The position numbers and the translations under genes were made by a program. From assembly GCA_035708205.1 (NCBI GenBank), contig DASSSY010000006.1, forward strand, positions 124,001-188,000: DNA of 64,000 bases, in the 5' to 3' direction. The notes under the pieces were generated by a model. It was not told where the DNA came from. It did not search any database and saw only the letters and a list, made by a program, of their open reading frames with translations. Source of the stretch: DASSSY01 sp035708205 (GTDB lineage Bacteria > Bacteroidota > Bacteroidia > Chitinophagales > Chitinophagaceae). Below, one piece after another: positions 7,890 through 16,419 of this stretch. The stretch's first letter is position 1, and every line of letters starts with the position of its first letter.

Positions 7890-9199
7890 TTAAACCATCT
7901 TACTTTGTTCCAGGAATATAGCTCTTTCTGACTGTGGCACCAAATCGCCGCCGGTGGCCCAGGCGATGTGCGTGATATTTTGGGCATTTATACGGTTTTG
8001 TGCCAAATATTCAGTTCCGGTGATCCTTAACGGTCCAACAAGTCCTGCAGTGGCGGAAGGTTCTAAAAATATCTGTTCCGTATCCATAAGCTGCCCTAAT
8101 AGCTTGTATAGTTCACGGTCCTCAATGGTATAGATCCCGCTAATGATCTGGGAACTTATAAAGGTGGCAAAAAATTAGACGGCCGGCCGACAGCAAGCCC
8201 GTCTGCTGCAGTCTTATTGTCAATACCGAGGTCCTGGACGCAAATATTGCTCATCTCGCCGGTTAATAACCCGACCAAAACAGCTGGTGAATGGGTAGGC
8301 TCCACGAAGAAGCAATGGACATTATCTCCATATATTTGTTTTAATCCAAAAGAAACCCCTCCCGGCGATCCGCCCACCCCGCACGGACAATAAACAAAAA
8401 GAGGATGTTCCGCATCAACTACTATTTCTTTTTCTTCAATTTGCGCTTTTAATCGTAAGGCCGCTACGCTATAGCCTATAAAAAGCTGGCTTGAGTTTTC
8501 ATCATCTACAAAATAGCCATTAGAGTTTTCATTTGTTGCTTGCCGGCCCGCAAGGATGGCCTCACTGAAGTCCCCCTCAAATTCAAGTACATTTGCCCCC
8601 TTTGAGCGTAATAGGTCTTTTTTCCACTTTTTAGCATCTGCAGAAACATATACATTTACTTTAAACCCAAGTTTTGCACTGATAATCCCAATGCTTAACC
8701 CTAAATTTCCGGTGGACCCAACACCAATTGTATATCCACTGAAAAAAGATTGTAAATACTTCTGATTAAAAGCGGCATAATTATCATTTTTATGAATTAA
8801 TCCCGCGTGTAAAGCCAATTGTTCCGCATAATGCAATACTTCAAAGATACCTCCTCTTGCCTTTATTGAACCCGCTATAGGAAGTGCGTTATCGCACTTT
8901 AAGAATAAACGTCCGGTTACTGAAGGGAAAAATGATTGCATATTCCGGATCTCCTTTAGAGGGGATTCAATAATGCCATGGCTGTCGTGTGTTTCGGGGA
9001 ATGCGCTTTCTAAGTATGGAGCAAATCGTTCCCATAATAATTGAGCGTTGCTCATATCCTCTTTGGTGATAGGAAAAACAGGCATTTCAGCCATTTTCTT
9101 TTTATTTGGATTCAACCATTCCACCGGGTTTAAGGCGATAACCTCCTTTAGCAAGGGAGCCTTTTGAATATAATCCGCTAAATTTTGCTTTCTGATCAT
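7890..9199 (-). pseudogene. dsdA: D-serine dehydratase, broken by one frameshift
   Basis: PLP-dependent D-serine ammonia-lyase (D-serine to pyruvate and ammonia). The main frame keeps the PLP lysine in GSIKARGGIFE, the phosphate-binding loop GSTGNLGLSIG, DDENSSQLFIGYS, CPCGVGGSPGG and TAADGLAVGR, then stops at about 8156. The C-terminal part continues in another frame to 7890 with LEPSATAGLVGPLR and ITHIAWATGGDLVP. Adding one base to the A6 run at 8169-8174 (T6 in the gene) gives an uninterrupted family-length protein of about 435 residues. The start is ATG 9199; an ATG at 9274 would add 25 residues. It lies downstream of the AhpD-like gene on the same strand. Confidence 0.85.
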
Positions 9200-9351
9200 A
9201 AATTTTTCTTTTTTAATAGCGTTTTCAAAATCCAAATTCAAATTTTGAAGTGAAACAAAATGCATTCTCTTCAATAAGGATACTTGCCTGGTTTTGTTTT
9301 GCCGGAGCCGGGAAATGATACCGTTATGGGTTCGGCGCTTCGTTCAGTTTC

Positions 9352-9690
9352 TTATCCTGAAACTTTTTCCATTTCATCCATTGCAATGGTTGCATGCGCA
9401 TAAGCTGCGCCGGCACGCATCTCCGCTGCTACCCATATTGCTTCCATGATTTCTTCTTTGGAAGCTCCTTTACGGAGTGCGTCGGTAGTATGAGCCCGGA
9501 TGCAATAAGGACATTGAGTAACATGCGCTACAGCTACCGCTATTAATTGTTTTGTTTTCTCATCCAGTACACCTGCCTTAAAAACCGTTTTACTGAAATT
9601 GCGCCATGCCGCAATATTTTCAGGCGCGAGCGCTGCTTTTTTCTCATTGGATTCTCTGGTTGCAGGAGGGAACATTTGATCGTTATTCAT
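9352..9690 (-). CDS. Carboxymuconolactone decarboxylase (AhpD-like) family protein
   Basis: Small all-helical protein of 112 residues in the CMD/AhpD superfamily. It carries the redox motif QCPYCIRAHT, in which the CxxC pair and following His match the AhpD-type peroxidase-reductase active site, followed by ALRKGASKEEIMEAIWVA. A role in peroxide defence or as a thiol reductase is likely; the partner is unknown. It is upstream of dsdA on the same strand and may share a transcript with it. Confidence 0.88.
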   Translation of the reverse strand: MNNDQMFPPATRESNEKKAALAPENIAAWRNFSKTVFKAGVLDEKTKQLIAVAVAHVTQCPYCIRAHTTDALRKGASKEEIMEAIWVAAEMRAGAAYAHATIAMDEMEKVSG

Positions 9691-9710
9691 GATTATTTTA
9701 CTTTAAGCTG

Positions 9711-9890
9711 TTACAATTTACGACCCTTATTTATAAGTAGCAATTCTTCCCCAGACATCGTTGGTCCCCAGATCCCTTGGCGGTTACATTCTAATTGAAC
9801 GATCTGGCTGTGATCTACAAACAGGTTTACTTCCGGTCCGTAATTTTTAATATACCATTTGAACACCTGAGGATCGGCGGCTTCAAAAGG
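9711..9890 (-). pseudogene. Probable C-terminal remnant of a phosphosulfolactate synthase-like (ComA/HSA32) gene
   Basis: On the minus strand a 60-codon frame reads PFEAADPQVFKWYIKNYGPEV, continues NLFVDHSQIVQLEC and then GIWGPTMSG, and ends at a TAA at 9711-9713. From memory this resembles the C-terminal end of the ComA/HSA32 phosphosulfolactate synthase family. An in-frame TAA (9891-9893) lies directly before it and no start codon or upstream domain is visible, so this is a truncated relic. The family assignment rests on recall of the FVDHSQIVQLE motif. Confidence 0.5.
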
Positions 9891-10067
9891 TTACTTTTCC
9901 TGAATAAAATTAAGATAAAAAGCGTACTGGTTTGGGATTTTTTACATTTACCGGCAGTTTTAAGAATATTTCATTTCTTTAGCTGTGGGAAAACAGCAGG
10001 AATGGAAATACGCATAAAACGGTAAACATTAAATTGACATTTATGACTTACCATACCTAATTGGTCG
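9891..10067. other. Intergenic sequence with no recognised gene
   Basis: No recognisable continuation of the relic gene and no supported frame on either strand. Confidence 0.4.
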
Positions 10068-10583
10068 ATGGCGGAAGTTCCGGCAATGTATATTCAATCA
10101 AAACAAGTAGCATTTGTGGCTTTTGTCGTTTCCGTGGCTGCCTGGTTTGCGGTTAAAAAATGGTTGGATAAAAGCGGGGATGATACCCGTGGCGTTTTGC
10201 TTTGTGGACTGGGAGGCTTTGCCGCTTTTAGCGCCATTGGTTTTGTATTGTTGACCTTTATCATTAAAGAAAAAACAAGCGACGAGCTGAATGAGTTGTT
10301 TCATGCGCCTAATGTTTATGTAGTGGAAGGCGTCATAAAAGATTTTCATCGGGAATATCATTATTCAAGAGGTCGTAAAGTTCAAGCCATAGAAAATTTT
10401 TCGGTAGATTCTGTTCAACTGAGTTACGGAGATGCTTTGTTTGGCCGGTTTTATTCGTTTTCTAAAACTTATAATTACGAAATTAAAGATGGCCGGCAGG
10501 TAAGGATAACCTATCGAAAAGATGGAAATAGTGAATGGCCGAACAATTTTATTTTAAAGATTGAGTTCGCGGATGACTGGTAA
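10068..10583 (+). CDS. Hypothetical membrane protein, 171 residues
   Basis: I do not recognise a family. Two hydrophobic segments, about residues 12-30 (FVAFVVSVAAWFAVKKW) and 43-66 (LLCGLGGFAAFSAIGFVLLTFII), suggest a two-pass membrane anchor. A soluble C-terminal domain rich in beta-strand-like sequence (YVVEGVIKDFHREYH, YEIKDGRQVRITYRK) follows. A second ATG six codons in (10086) is an alternative start. It stands alone between the comA-like relic and the E1 gene. Confidence 0.6.
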   Translation: MAEVPAMYIQSKQVAFVAFVVSVAAWFAVKKWLDKSGDDTRGVLLCGLGGFAAFSAIGFVLLTFIIKEKTSDELNELFHAPNVYVVEGVIKDFHREYHYSRGRKVQAIENFSVDSVQLSYGDALFGRFYSFSKTYNYEIKDGRQVRITYRKDGNSEWPNNFILKIEFADDW

Positions 10584-10693
10584 AGGCCGGCAATGTTTCT
10601 TATGCACTCGTCACTCTGTAGAAGTATTGATGCTGCGCATTCCGAAGTTTGCATAGCTGGATTCAAATCCCGTTTTTCTTTCCGAAACTCCGT

Positions 10694-10701
10694 TACCTTT
10701 G
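10694..10701 (+). promoter_or_regulatory. Bacteroidota -7 box (TACCTTTG) of the E1 gene
   Basis: TACCTTTG matches TAnnTTTG 35 nt upstream of ATG 10737. Its position argues against upstream in-frame ATGs such as 10593 as the start of the E1 protein. Confidence 0.6.
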
Positions 10702-10736
10702 CGGAAATTTATTCTGATTTATTCATTATTGAGGTC

Positions 10737-12719
10737 ATGCAATTTAAGGCTAACGGTTTGACACCGGAATTTTTGAAAGAACTTTATTATGCCATAGTAA
10801 AGCCCCGTTTGATTGAAGAAAAAATGCTGATTCTGCTGCGGCAGGGAAAAATCAGCAAATGGTTCAGCGGTATTGGTCAGGAAGCCATTGCTGTAGGCGC
10901 CACCATGGCCATGGATAAGGATGAATATATCATGCCGCTGCACCGTAACCTTGGGGTGTTTACCAGCCGGGACATGCCTTTTGAAAAATTGTTTTTACAG
11001 TGGCAGGGCAGCCATGACGGTTATAGCAAAGGGCGCGAACGTTCTTTTCATTTTGGCAGTAAAGAGCATCATATTTGCGGTATGATCTCACATTTGGGGC
11101 CCCAGCTTTCCGTAGCGGACGGTGTGGCATTGGCCCATAAATTGAAAAAAGACAATAAAGTAACCCTGGCTTTTTCCGGCGACGGCGGTACCAGTGAGGG
11201 TGAATTTCACGAAGCGCTGAACACGGCGGCGGTATGGGGCCTGCCGGTTATTTTCCTGGTTGAAAATAACGGCTATGGCTTGAGCACACCGGTTAGTGAG
11301 CAGTTTGTTTGTAAACGACTGGCCGACCGTGCGGTGGGGTACGGCATGAAAGGCCTGACCATCGACGGGAACAATATTCTGGAAGTTTACCAAACCATTA
11401 AAGAAGCGCGTGAATATTGCATCAAAGAGCAGATGCCTGTCCTGGTGGAATGTATGACCTTCCGTATGCGTGGCCATGAAGAGGCCAGCGGCACTAAATA
11501 TGTGCCTCAGGAATTATTTGAAGAATGGGGTAAAAAAGACCCGGTAAAGAATTTTGAAGATTTCCTGCTAGCCGGAAAAATCATAGACCAGGAATATATT
11601 GATGCGGTTCATGAAGAGATCCATAAGGAAATAGACGCCGGTATTGCCGTTGGCTTTAGCGCTGCTCCGGTTGTGGCCGATACGGCGTCTGAAACGGCAG
11701 ACCTGTTTCAATCAACAACGGTTATGGCCGGAACGGATACCGTTGGCATGCCCAGGACCGAGCATAAATTTATCCAGGCGGTCAGCCAGGGGTTGGAGCA
11801 GGCCATGGAAAAATATGACAGATTGGTGTTGATGGGCCAGGATATCGCGGAATATGGCGGAGCGTTTAAAGTTACCCAGGGCTTTGTCGGAAAATTCGGT
11901 AAGGAAAGGGTTCGCAATACGCCGCTTTGCGAAAGTGCTATCGTGGGCGCCGCTTTGGGTTTATCGCTCGAAGGCTATAAGGCCATGGTGGAAATGCAAT
12001 TTGCCGACTTTGTGACGGTCGGATTTAACCAGATCATTAATAACCTGGCAAAGATTCATTACCGCTGGGGTCAAAATGCCGATGTGGTGGTGCGGATGCC
12101 TACCGGTGGCGGAGTGGGCGCCGGACCCTTTCATTCCCAAAGCAACGAAGCCTGGTTCACGCATACGCCAGGCTTAAAAGTGGTTTATCCTTCCACTCCC
12201 GAAGACGCGAAGGGCTTGTTGCTGGCGGCTATTGAAGATCCCAACCCGGTCATGTTTTTTGAACATAAGGCTTTATACCGGAGCATCAGCGGTCTGGTAC
12301 CGGACGATTATTATACTATTCCGATCGGGGAAGCGCGCCGGGTGCAGGAGGGAGAGGATTTCAGTATCATTACCTATGGTGCCGGCGTGCACTGGGCTAT
12401 AGAGTATGCTGTCGGGCATCCTGAATATTCTATTGATATCATTGACTTGCGCAGCCTCCTGCCTATAGACTACGAAGCTGTGGCGACCTCCGTGGGCCGC
12501 ACTGGGAAGGTATTGCTTTTGCATGAAGATACGTTGATCGGTGGCATCGGTGGCGAATTGGCGGCCTGGATCGCCGAACATTGCTTTGAGTCTTTGGATG
12601 CTCCGATCATGCGTTGCGCCAGCTTAGATACGCCATACCCTTTTGCCAAATCATTAGAAAATAATTTCCTGGCAAAGAGCCGGCTGGCCGGTACGGTGGA
12701 GGCCCTGATGGCTTATTAG
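10737..12719 (+). CDS. Fused alpha/beta E1 of a 2-oxoacid dehydrogenase complex
   Basis: Thiamine-diphosphate-dependent E1 with the alpha and beta subunits fused in one chain of about 660 residues. The alpha half shows GIGQEAIAVG and the TPP/Mg motif GDGGTSEGEFHEALN...NN. The beta half begins near residue 340 with EHKFIQAVSQGLEQAM and continues with LMGQDIAEYGGAFKVTQGF and PTGGGVGAGPFHSQSNE. It decarboxylates a 2-oxoacid and passes the acyl group to a lipoyl E2. Branched-chain substrates are the usual guess for fused E1s in Bacteroidota, but pyruvate cannot be excluded, and no E2 or E3 is adjacent. ATG 10737 is preferred because the -7 box lies downstream of the earlier ATGs. Confidence 0.9.
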   Translation: MQFKANGLTPEFLKELYYAIVKPRLIEEKMLILLRQGKISKWFSGIGQEAIAVGATMAMDKDEYIMPLHRNLGVFTSRDMPFEKLFLQWQGSHDGYSKGRERSFHFGSKEHHICGMISHLGPQLSVADGVALAHKLKKDNKVTLAFSGDGGTSEGEFHEALNTAAVWGLPVIFLVENNGYGLSTPVSEQFVCKRLADRAVGYGMKGLTIDGNNILEVYQTIKEAREYCIKEQMPVLVECMTFRMRGHEEASGTKYVPQELFEEWGKKDPVKNFEDFLLAGKIIDQEYIDAVHEEIHKEIDAGIAVGFSAAPVVADTASETADLFQSTTVMAGTDTVGMPRTEHKFIQAVSQGLEQAMEKYDRLVLMGQDIAEYGGAFKVTQGFVGKFGKERVRNTPLCESAIVGAALGLSLEGYKAMVEMQFADFVTVGFNQIINNLAKIHYRWGQNADVVVRMPTGGGVGAGPFHSQSNEAWFTHTPGLKVVYPSTPEDAKGLLLAAIEDPNPVMFFEHKALYRSISGLVPDDYYTIPIGEARRVQEGEDFSIITYGAGVHWAIEYAVGHPEYSIDIIDLRSLLPIDYEAVATSVGRTGKVLLLHEDTLIGGIGGELAAWIAEHCFESLDAPIMRCASLDTPYPFAKSLENNFLAKSRLAGTVEALMAY

Positions 12720-12723
12720 GAAT

Positions 12724-13491
12724 CTAAGGCTGTATCTCCAGATATACCGGGCAATGATCGGAATGTTTGACCTGAGGAAGAATGCAGGCTTCTTTTAGCC
12801 GGCTCTTTAAGTCTGCACCGCTGATACTGATATAATCAATGCGCCAGCCCTTGTTGTTGGCGCGGGCATTGGCCCGAAAGCTCCACCAGCTGTAATGATG
12901 CGGCTCCTGGTTGAAATGGCGGAAGCTGTCGGTAAAGCCGCTGTCGAACCATTTGTCCATCCATGCGCGTTCTTCGGGAAGAAAACCGCTGCTGTTTTTA
13001 TTGGAAACCGGATTGTGAATATCGATGGCTTTGTGGCAGATATTGTAGTCGCCGCAGATGACCAAGTTAGGCCGTTCTTTTCTCAGCGATTGGATATAGT
13101 CGTAAAATTCATCCAGCCATTGGTATTTGTATTCCTGTCGAGTATCTCCACTGGTGCCGCTCGGAATGTAAATGCTCATAATGCTCAGGCTCCCGATGTC
13201 GATACGCAGCACCCGTCCTTCCGCATCGCTTTGCCCGATGCCGGAGCCGTAATGCACCGCATCCGGCCTCATTTTTGTAAATATGGCGACGCCGCTGTAA
13301 CCTTTCTTTTGCGCGGGAAACCAGTAGGTATGATACCCCAGGTCTTCTATAGCTTTAAAGTCCACGTCGTCTTTTAAAGCTTTGGTTTCCTGAAGGCAGA
13401 TGATATCGGCGGGGTTGCTGCCCAGCCATTCGATAAAGCCCTTTTTGATGGCGCTTCTTAAGCCATTGACGTTGTAAGAAATGATGCGCAT
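12724..13491 (-). CDS. xth: Exodeoxyribonuclease III
   Basis: Mg-dependent AP endonuclease and 3'-exonuclease of the ExoIII/APE family, 255 residues. The chain starts MRIISYNVNGLRSA, has the catalytic Glu in CLQETKA, YSGVAIFTK, VICGDYNICH, the Asn/Asp pair in the WMDKWFDSGFTDSFR region and the terminal KHSDHCPVYL with the catalytic His. It repairs abasic sites in base excision repair. It converges with the E1 gene, with only four bases between the two stop codons and no visible terminator. Confidence 0.93.
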   Translation of the reverse strand: MRIISYNVNGLRSAIKKGFIEWLGSNPADIICLQETKALKDDVDFKAIEDLGYHTYWFPAQKKGYSGVAIFTKMRPDAVHYGSGIGQSDAEGRVLRIDIGSLSIMSIYIPSGTSGDTRQEYKYQWLDEFYDYIQSLRKERPNLVICGDYNICHKAIDIHNPVSNKNSSGFLPEERAWMDKWFDSGFTDSFRHFNQEPHHYSWWSFRANARANNKGWRIDYISISGADLKSRLKEACILPQVKHSDHCPVYLEIQP

Positions 13492-13597
13492 GATATATTG
13501 GTTTGTGAATGTTTTCCGGTTGCGGATTAAGGGGGTAAATTTAGGCTAAATATTACATCCGGCCATGTGGCTATTGTTTTTATCAATGATTAAAGCG

Positions 13598-13628
13598 CTT
13601 GGAGGTTGCTGACTTTGTCTTATCTTTG
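13598..13628 (+). promoter_or_regulatory. trxA promoter: TTG, 19-nt spacer, TATCTTTG
   Basis: CTTG (13598-13601) and TATCTTTG (13621-13628) are 19 nt apart, matching the Bacteroidota promoter. The -7 box lies inside the longest upstream frame, so thioredoxin must start at ATG 13660. Confidence 0.75.
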
Positions 13629-13659
13629 TTCTCTTATTTTAAAACTAAATTTAATAGAC

Positions 13660-13977
13660 ATGGCAGCAGTATTCACTGATGCAAACTTCGACGAAGAAGT
13701 ATTGCAGTCTGAAAAGCTTTCTGTAGTTGATTTTTGGGCGCCCTGGTGCGGTCCTTGTATTGCTTTGGGACCGACTATCGACGCCTTGGCAAAAGAGTAT
13801 GATGGTCAGGTAAATATCGGGAAAGTAAACGTGGATGAAAATCCGAATCTTTCTGTGAATTATGGTGTTACCAGCATTCCCTGTGTTCTGTTTATCAAAG
13901 GTGGCAATGTCGTGGACAAGCAGGTAGGCGCCGCACCGAAATCCGCTTTTGAAAAGAAAATTCAGGCGCATTTGTAA
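13660..13977 (+). CDS. trxA: Thioredoxin
   Basis: Cytosolic thiol-disulfide oxidoreductase of 105 residues with the active site FWAPWCGPC. The family cis-proline is in VTSIPCVLFIKGG. The first visible residues are MAAVFTDANFDEE. The start was chosen from the promoter position. The residue after the active site is Ile where most thioredoxins have Lys or Arg, and a Cys (SIPCVLF) follows the cis-Pro where most have Thr. The gene has its own promoter and a strong terminator. Confidence 0.93.
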   Translation: MAAVFTDANFDEEVLQSEKLSVVDFWAPWCGPCIALGPTIDALAKEYDGQVNIGKVNVDENPNLSVNYGVTSIPCVLFIKGGNVVDKQVGAAPKSAFEKKIQAHL

Positions 13978-13991
13978 ATCGTATTTTTGAA

Positions 13992-14039
13992 AAAAGAGCG
14001 AACGGCGGGATATTCAGTTTTCCCGCCGTTCGCTCTTTT
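13992..14039 (+). terminator. Terminator of trxA
   Basis: A perfect 18-19-bp stem pairs aaaagagcgaacggcggga (13992-14010) with tcccgccgttcgctctttt (14021-14039), giving a classic GC-rich hairpin with U tail. Confidence 0.9.
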
Positions 14040-14223
14040 GTTATATCCCGGGAAAGGAAATATGGCCTATGGCCCTGAACATTTAACCCATCGGATCCGT
14101 AAATTATATTTCGTGATCATTTCTATTTCTAAAGATCAGGTTGTAACTTGGCTTTTGTTAATATTTAGTGTTTCATTATTACCCTACTAATTTTAGAATT
14201 AAATAGGCATCTAAGATATATTT

Positions 14224-16287
14224 ATGAATAAGAAAATTTATTCTGCCATTTTTCAAGCTGCTTTTTTACTTTTAGGATGCCTGGTCTTGTCATCGGCTGA
14301 TATTTATGCGCAGGCGGATACTGCTTTTTGGTTTGCTGCGCCATATATTGCGAAAGATGGTTGGAACGGAAGGCTGGCAGACCGGCCTGTCGTGTTGAGG
14401 ATTACAGCGTTGGATCAGGCGGCAAAAGTTACCATTCAGCAGCCGGCCGGAGGAGGGATGCCTTCACAAACCATTCCCGTTCCGGTTATTAATACAACAA
14501 AGAGCGTAGACGTCACTCCCTGGGTAAGTAATATTGAAAATCATCCGGCGAATACGCTTCTGAATTACGGGATAAAAATTACCTCTGATGTACCGGTAAT
14601 TGCTTATTACCAGGTGGAATCTTTTATTTCGGCCGGAACACCATCGCCTCCGGATTCAAGATGCAGTCCTGAAATATTTAATTTAAAAGGTGGCCTGGCA
14701 TTGGGTAAAGAGTTTACCATCCCCTCTCAGTTTCACTATCGCAATGATACGGTCTCCTCCTCTTTAGAAGACGCCCGGAACGCTTTTCTGATAGTAGCTA
14801 CTGAGAATAATACGACGGTCACGATCACGCCTTCCCACGCGATTGTTGGCCATGCGGCGGGCCTGCCTTTTACCGTTCAGCTTAATGATGGCCAAACCTA
14901 TGCGGCCGTAGCATTGTATGCGACGCCAGGGAGCCATTTGCAAGGATCGCATGTCACTGCGGACAAGCCGGTTGCCATAACCGTTAGCGATGACCATGTT
15001 GAGATTGCCGGTGGTGATCTGGCTGGTGATCAGATTGTCCCCACCAGTATTTTGGGAAAGGAATATGTTGTCCTTAACGGGAAACTGGATTCGGGAAATG
15101 TGCCTGTGGGGACCGTACAGGATAATATCTTTATCACGGCTACGGAAAATGCTGCGCAGGTTTCGATAAATGGTAATAATGCGGCTATTTTAAATGCGGG
15201 AGAAAGCTATTCTTTTGGATTAGGACGATCTGATGCGGCGTATGTCACGGCTGATCATCCCGTGAGCGTTTGGCATATCAGTGGCGTCTCCGGTCAGGCG
15301 GGGGCCAGTGAAGCGCCCCGGCTGAATTGTGCCGGCAGCCAGTCGGTTGCCTTTTTGCGTACCCTTGTTGGTCCTTTGCTTCTTAATATTGTTGTACCGC
15401 AAGGAGGCGAAGGCGGATTTACCCTTAATGGTAATACCGGTATCATCACCGGTAACCTTTTTGCTCCCGTTCCGGGAATCAATGGCCAGTGGCTTTATTG
15501 CCGTTTGGACGTCAATGATTTGTTGGCTACGGTCTATCCTTATGAAAGCATTATCAAGATTGAGAATCAGTCCGCCCGATTCCAGCTGAGCGTAGTCAAC
15601 GGCTGTAAAAACCCAACGCTTTACTGGGGCGCGAACCTTAGTTATTTTTCCGGTTACGCCGCCGCCGGCGGCAATATATTAGGCCCGGATACAAGCCTTT
15701 GCCTTGGAAACTCAATGATCCTGGACGTGACGACCAATGGTGCCACCGGCTATCAATGGAGTACGGGCGCTACGACAGCTGCCATTTCAATTGACACCCC
15801 GGGTACCTACTGGGTTCACCTGGAAGGTGATTTTTGCGTGCAGAATGACACTATTCATGTCGGTTTAAGGCAAATACCCCCGGTAGATTTAGGAAATGAT
15901 ACTACTATCTGCGCGGGTAAAAAAATAGTCTTATCCACCTCGCTTTCGTCTGGAGCAAGCGCACTTTGGAATACGGGTGCGATAAGCACTTCCATAATTG
16001 TTCAGGATAGTGGTACCTATTGGGTAAAAGTTAGTTATCCGGCTTGTGATGACATGAGCGATACCGTTGCTGTTGGCTTGATGCATTGCGATTGTTTTAT
16101 CGGTGTTCCGAATGTCTTTAGCCCTGATGGCGACGGGCAAAATGACGTGTTCCTGCCGGTCATCGGCGCAGGTTGCCCTATTCAATATTACGATATGAGA
16201 ATTTATAATCGTTACGGGCAGCTGGTATTTGAAAGCCGTGATCCGGAAATTGGTTGGAATGGTAAACAAGCCCGGGAAGAAAGCTGA
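14224..16287 (+). CDS. IgGFc-binding-like surface protein with gliding-motility C-terminal domain (frame breaks near the end)
   Basis: Likely exported by type IX secretion. Residues 1-30 form a signal peptide ending at about ADIYAQAD. The next 450 residues resemble the IgGFc-binding N-terminal domain family (PVIAYYQVESF, NAFLIVATENNTTVTITP, ITVSDDHVE). Two PKD/Ig-like repeats follow, each with YQWSTGATT- or LWNTGAIS-type motifs and GTYWV. The last part, PNVFSPDGDGQNDVFLPV and MRIYNRYGQLVFES, is the gliding-motility-associated (CHU_C) C-terminal domain. The frame ends early (ES-stop at 16287), and the rest of the domain is found one frame away up to 16378. Confidence 0.8.
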   Translation: MNKKIYSAIFQAAFLLLGCLVLSSADIYAQADTAFWFAAPYIAKDGWNGRLADRPVVLRITALDQAAKVTIQQPAGGGMPSQTIPVPVINTTKSVDVTPWVSNIENHPANTLLNYGIKITSDVPVIAYYQVESFISAGTPSPPDSRCSPEIFNLKGGLALGKEFTIPSQFHYRNDTVSSSLEDARNAFLIVATENNTTVTITPSHAIVGHAAGLPFTVQLNDGQTYAAVALYATPGSHLQGSHVTADKPVAITVSDDHVEIAGGDLAGDQIVPTSILGKEYVVLNGKLDSGNVPVGTVQDNIFITATENAAQVSINGNNAAILNAGESYSFGLGRSDAAYVTADHPVSVWHISGVSGQAGASEAPRLNCAGSQSVAFLRTLVGPLLLNIVVPQGGEGGFTLNGNTGIITGNLFAPVPGINGQWLYCRLDVNDLLATVYPYESIIKIENQSARFQLSVVNGCKNPTLYWGANLSYFSGYAAAGGNILGPDTSLCLGNSMILDVTTNGATGYQWSTGATTAAISIDTPGTYWVHLEGDFCVQNDTIHVGLRQIPPVDLGNDTTICAGKKIVLSTSLSSGASALWNTGAISTSIIVQDSGTYWVKVSYPACDDMSDTVAVGLMHCDCFIGVPNVFSPDGDGQNDVFLPVIGAGCPIQYYDMRIYNRYGQLVFESRDPEIGWNGKQAREES

Positions 16288-16378
16288 TTTAGGTGTTTAT
16301 ATGTATTATATGGTCTATAAAGAAGGTATAGCTGATGTCAAAATGGTGCGTAAAGGTGATCTGACATTGATACGGTAA
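16274..16378 (+). pseudogene. Out-of-frame end of the type IX sorting domain
   Basis: After the frame break, the sequence in the other frame reads GKKADLGVYMYYMVYKEG, then DVKMVRKGDLTLIR and a stop. This is the normal end of a gliding-motility-associated C-terminal domain. Removing one base from CCCGGG at 16271-16276 joins it to the upstream frame as NGKQAGKKADLGVY. Confidence 0.8.
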
Positions 16379-16419
16379 CGGTGTAAATGATCCCGATCCA
16401 TAACGTTTGAAAAGGAATT

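Noticed and set aside
9795..10025. Plus-strand 76-residue frame
   Set aside because: It overlaps the comA-like relic on the other strand, and no promoter or family match is visible.
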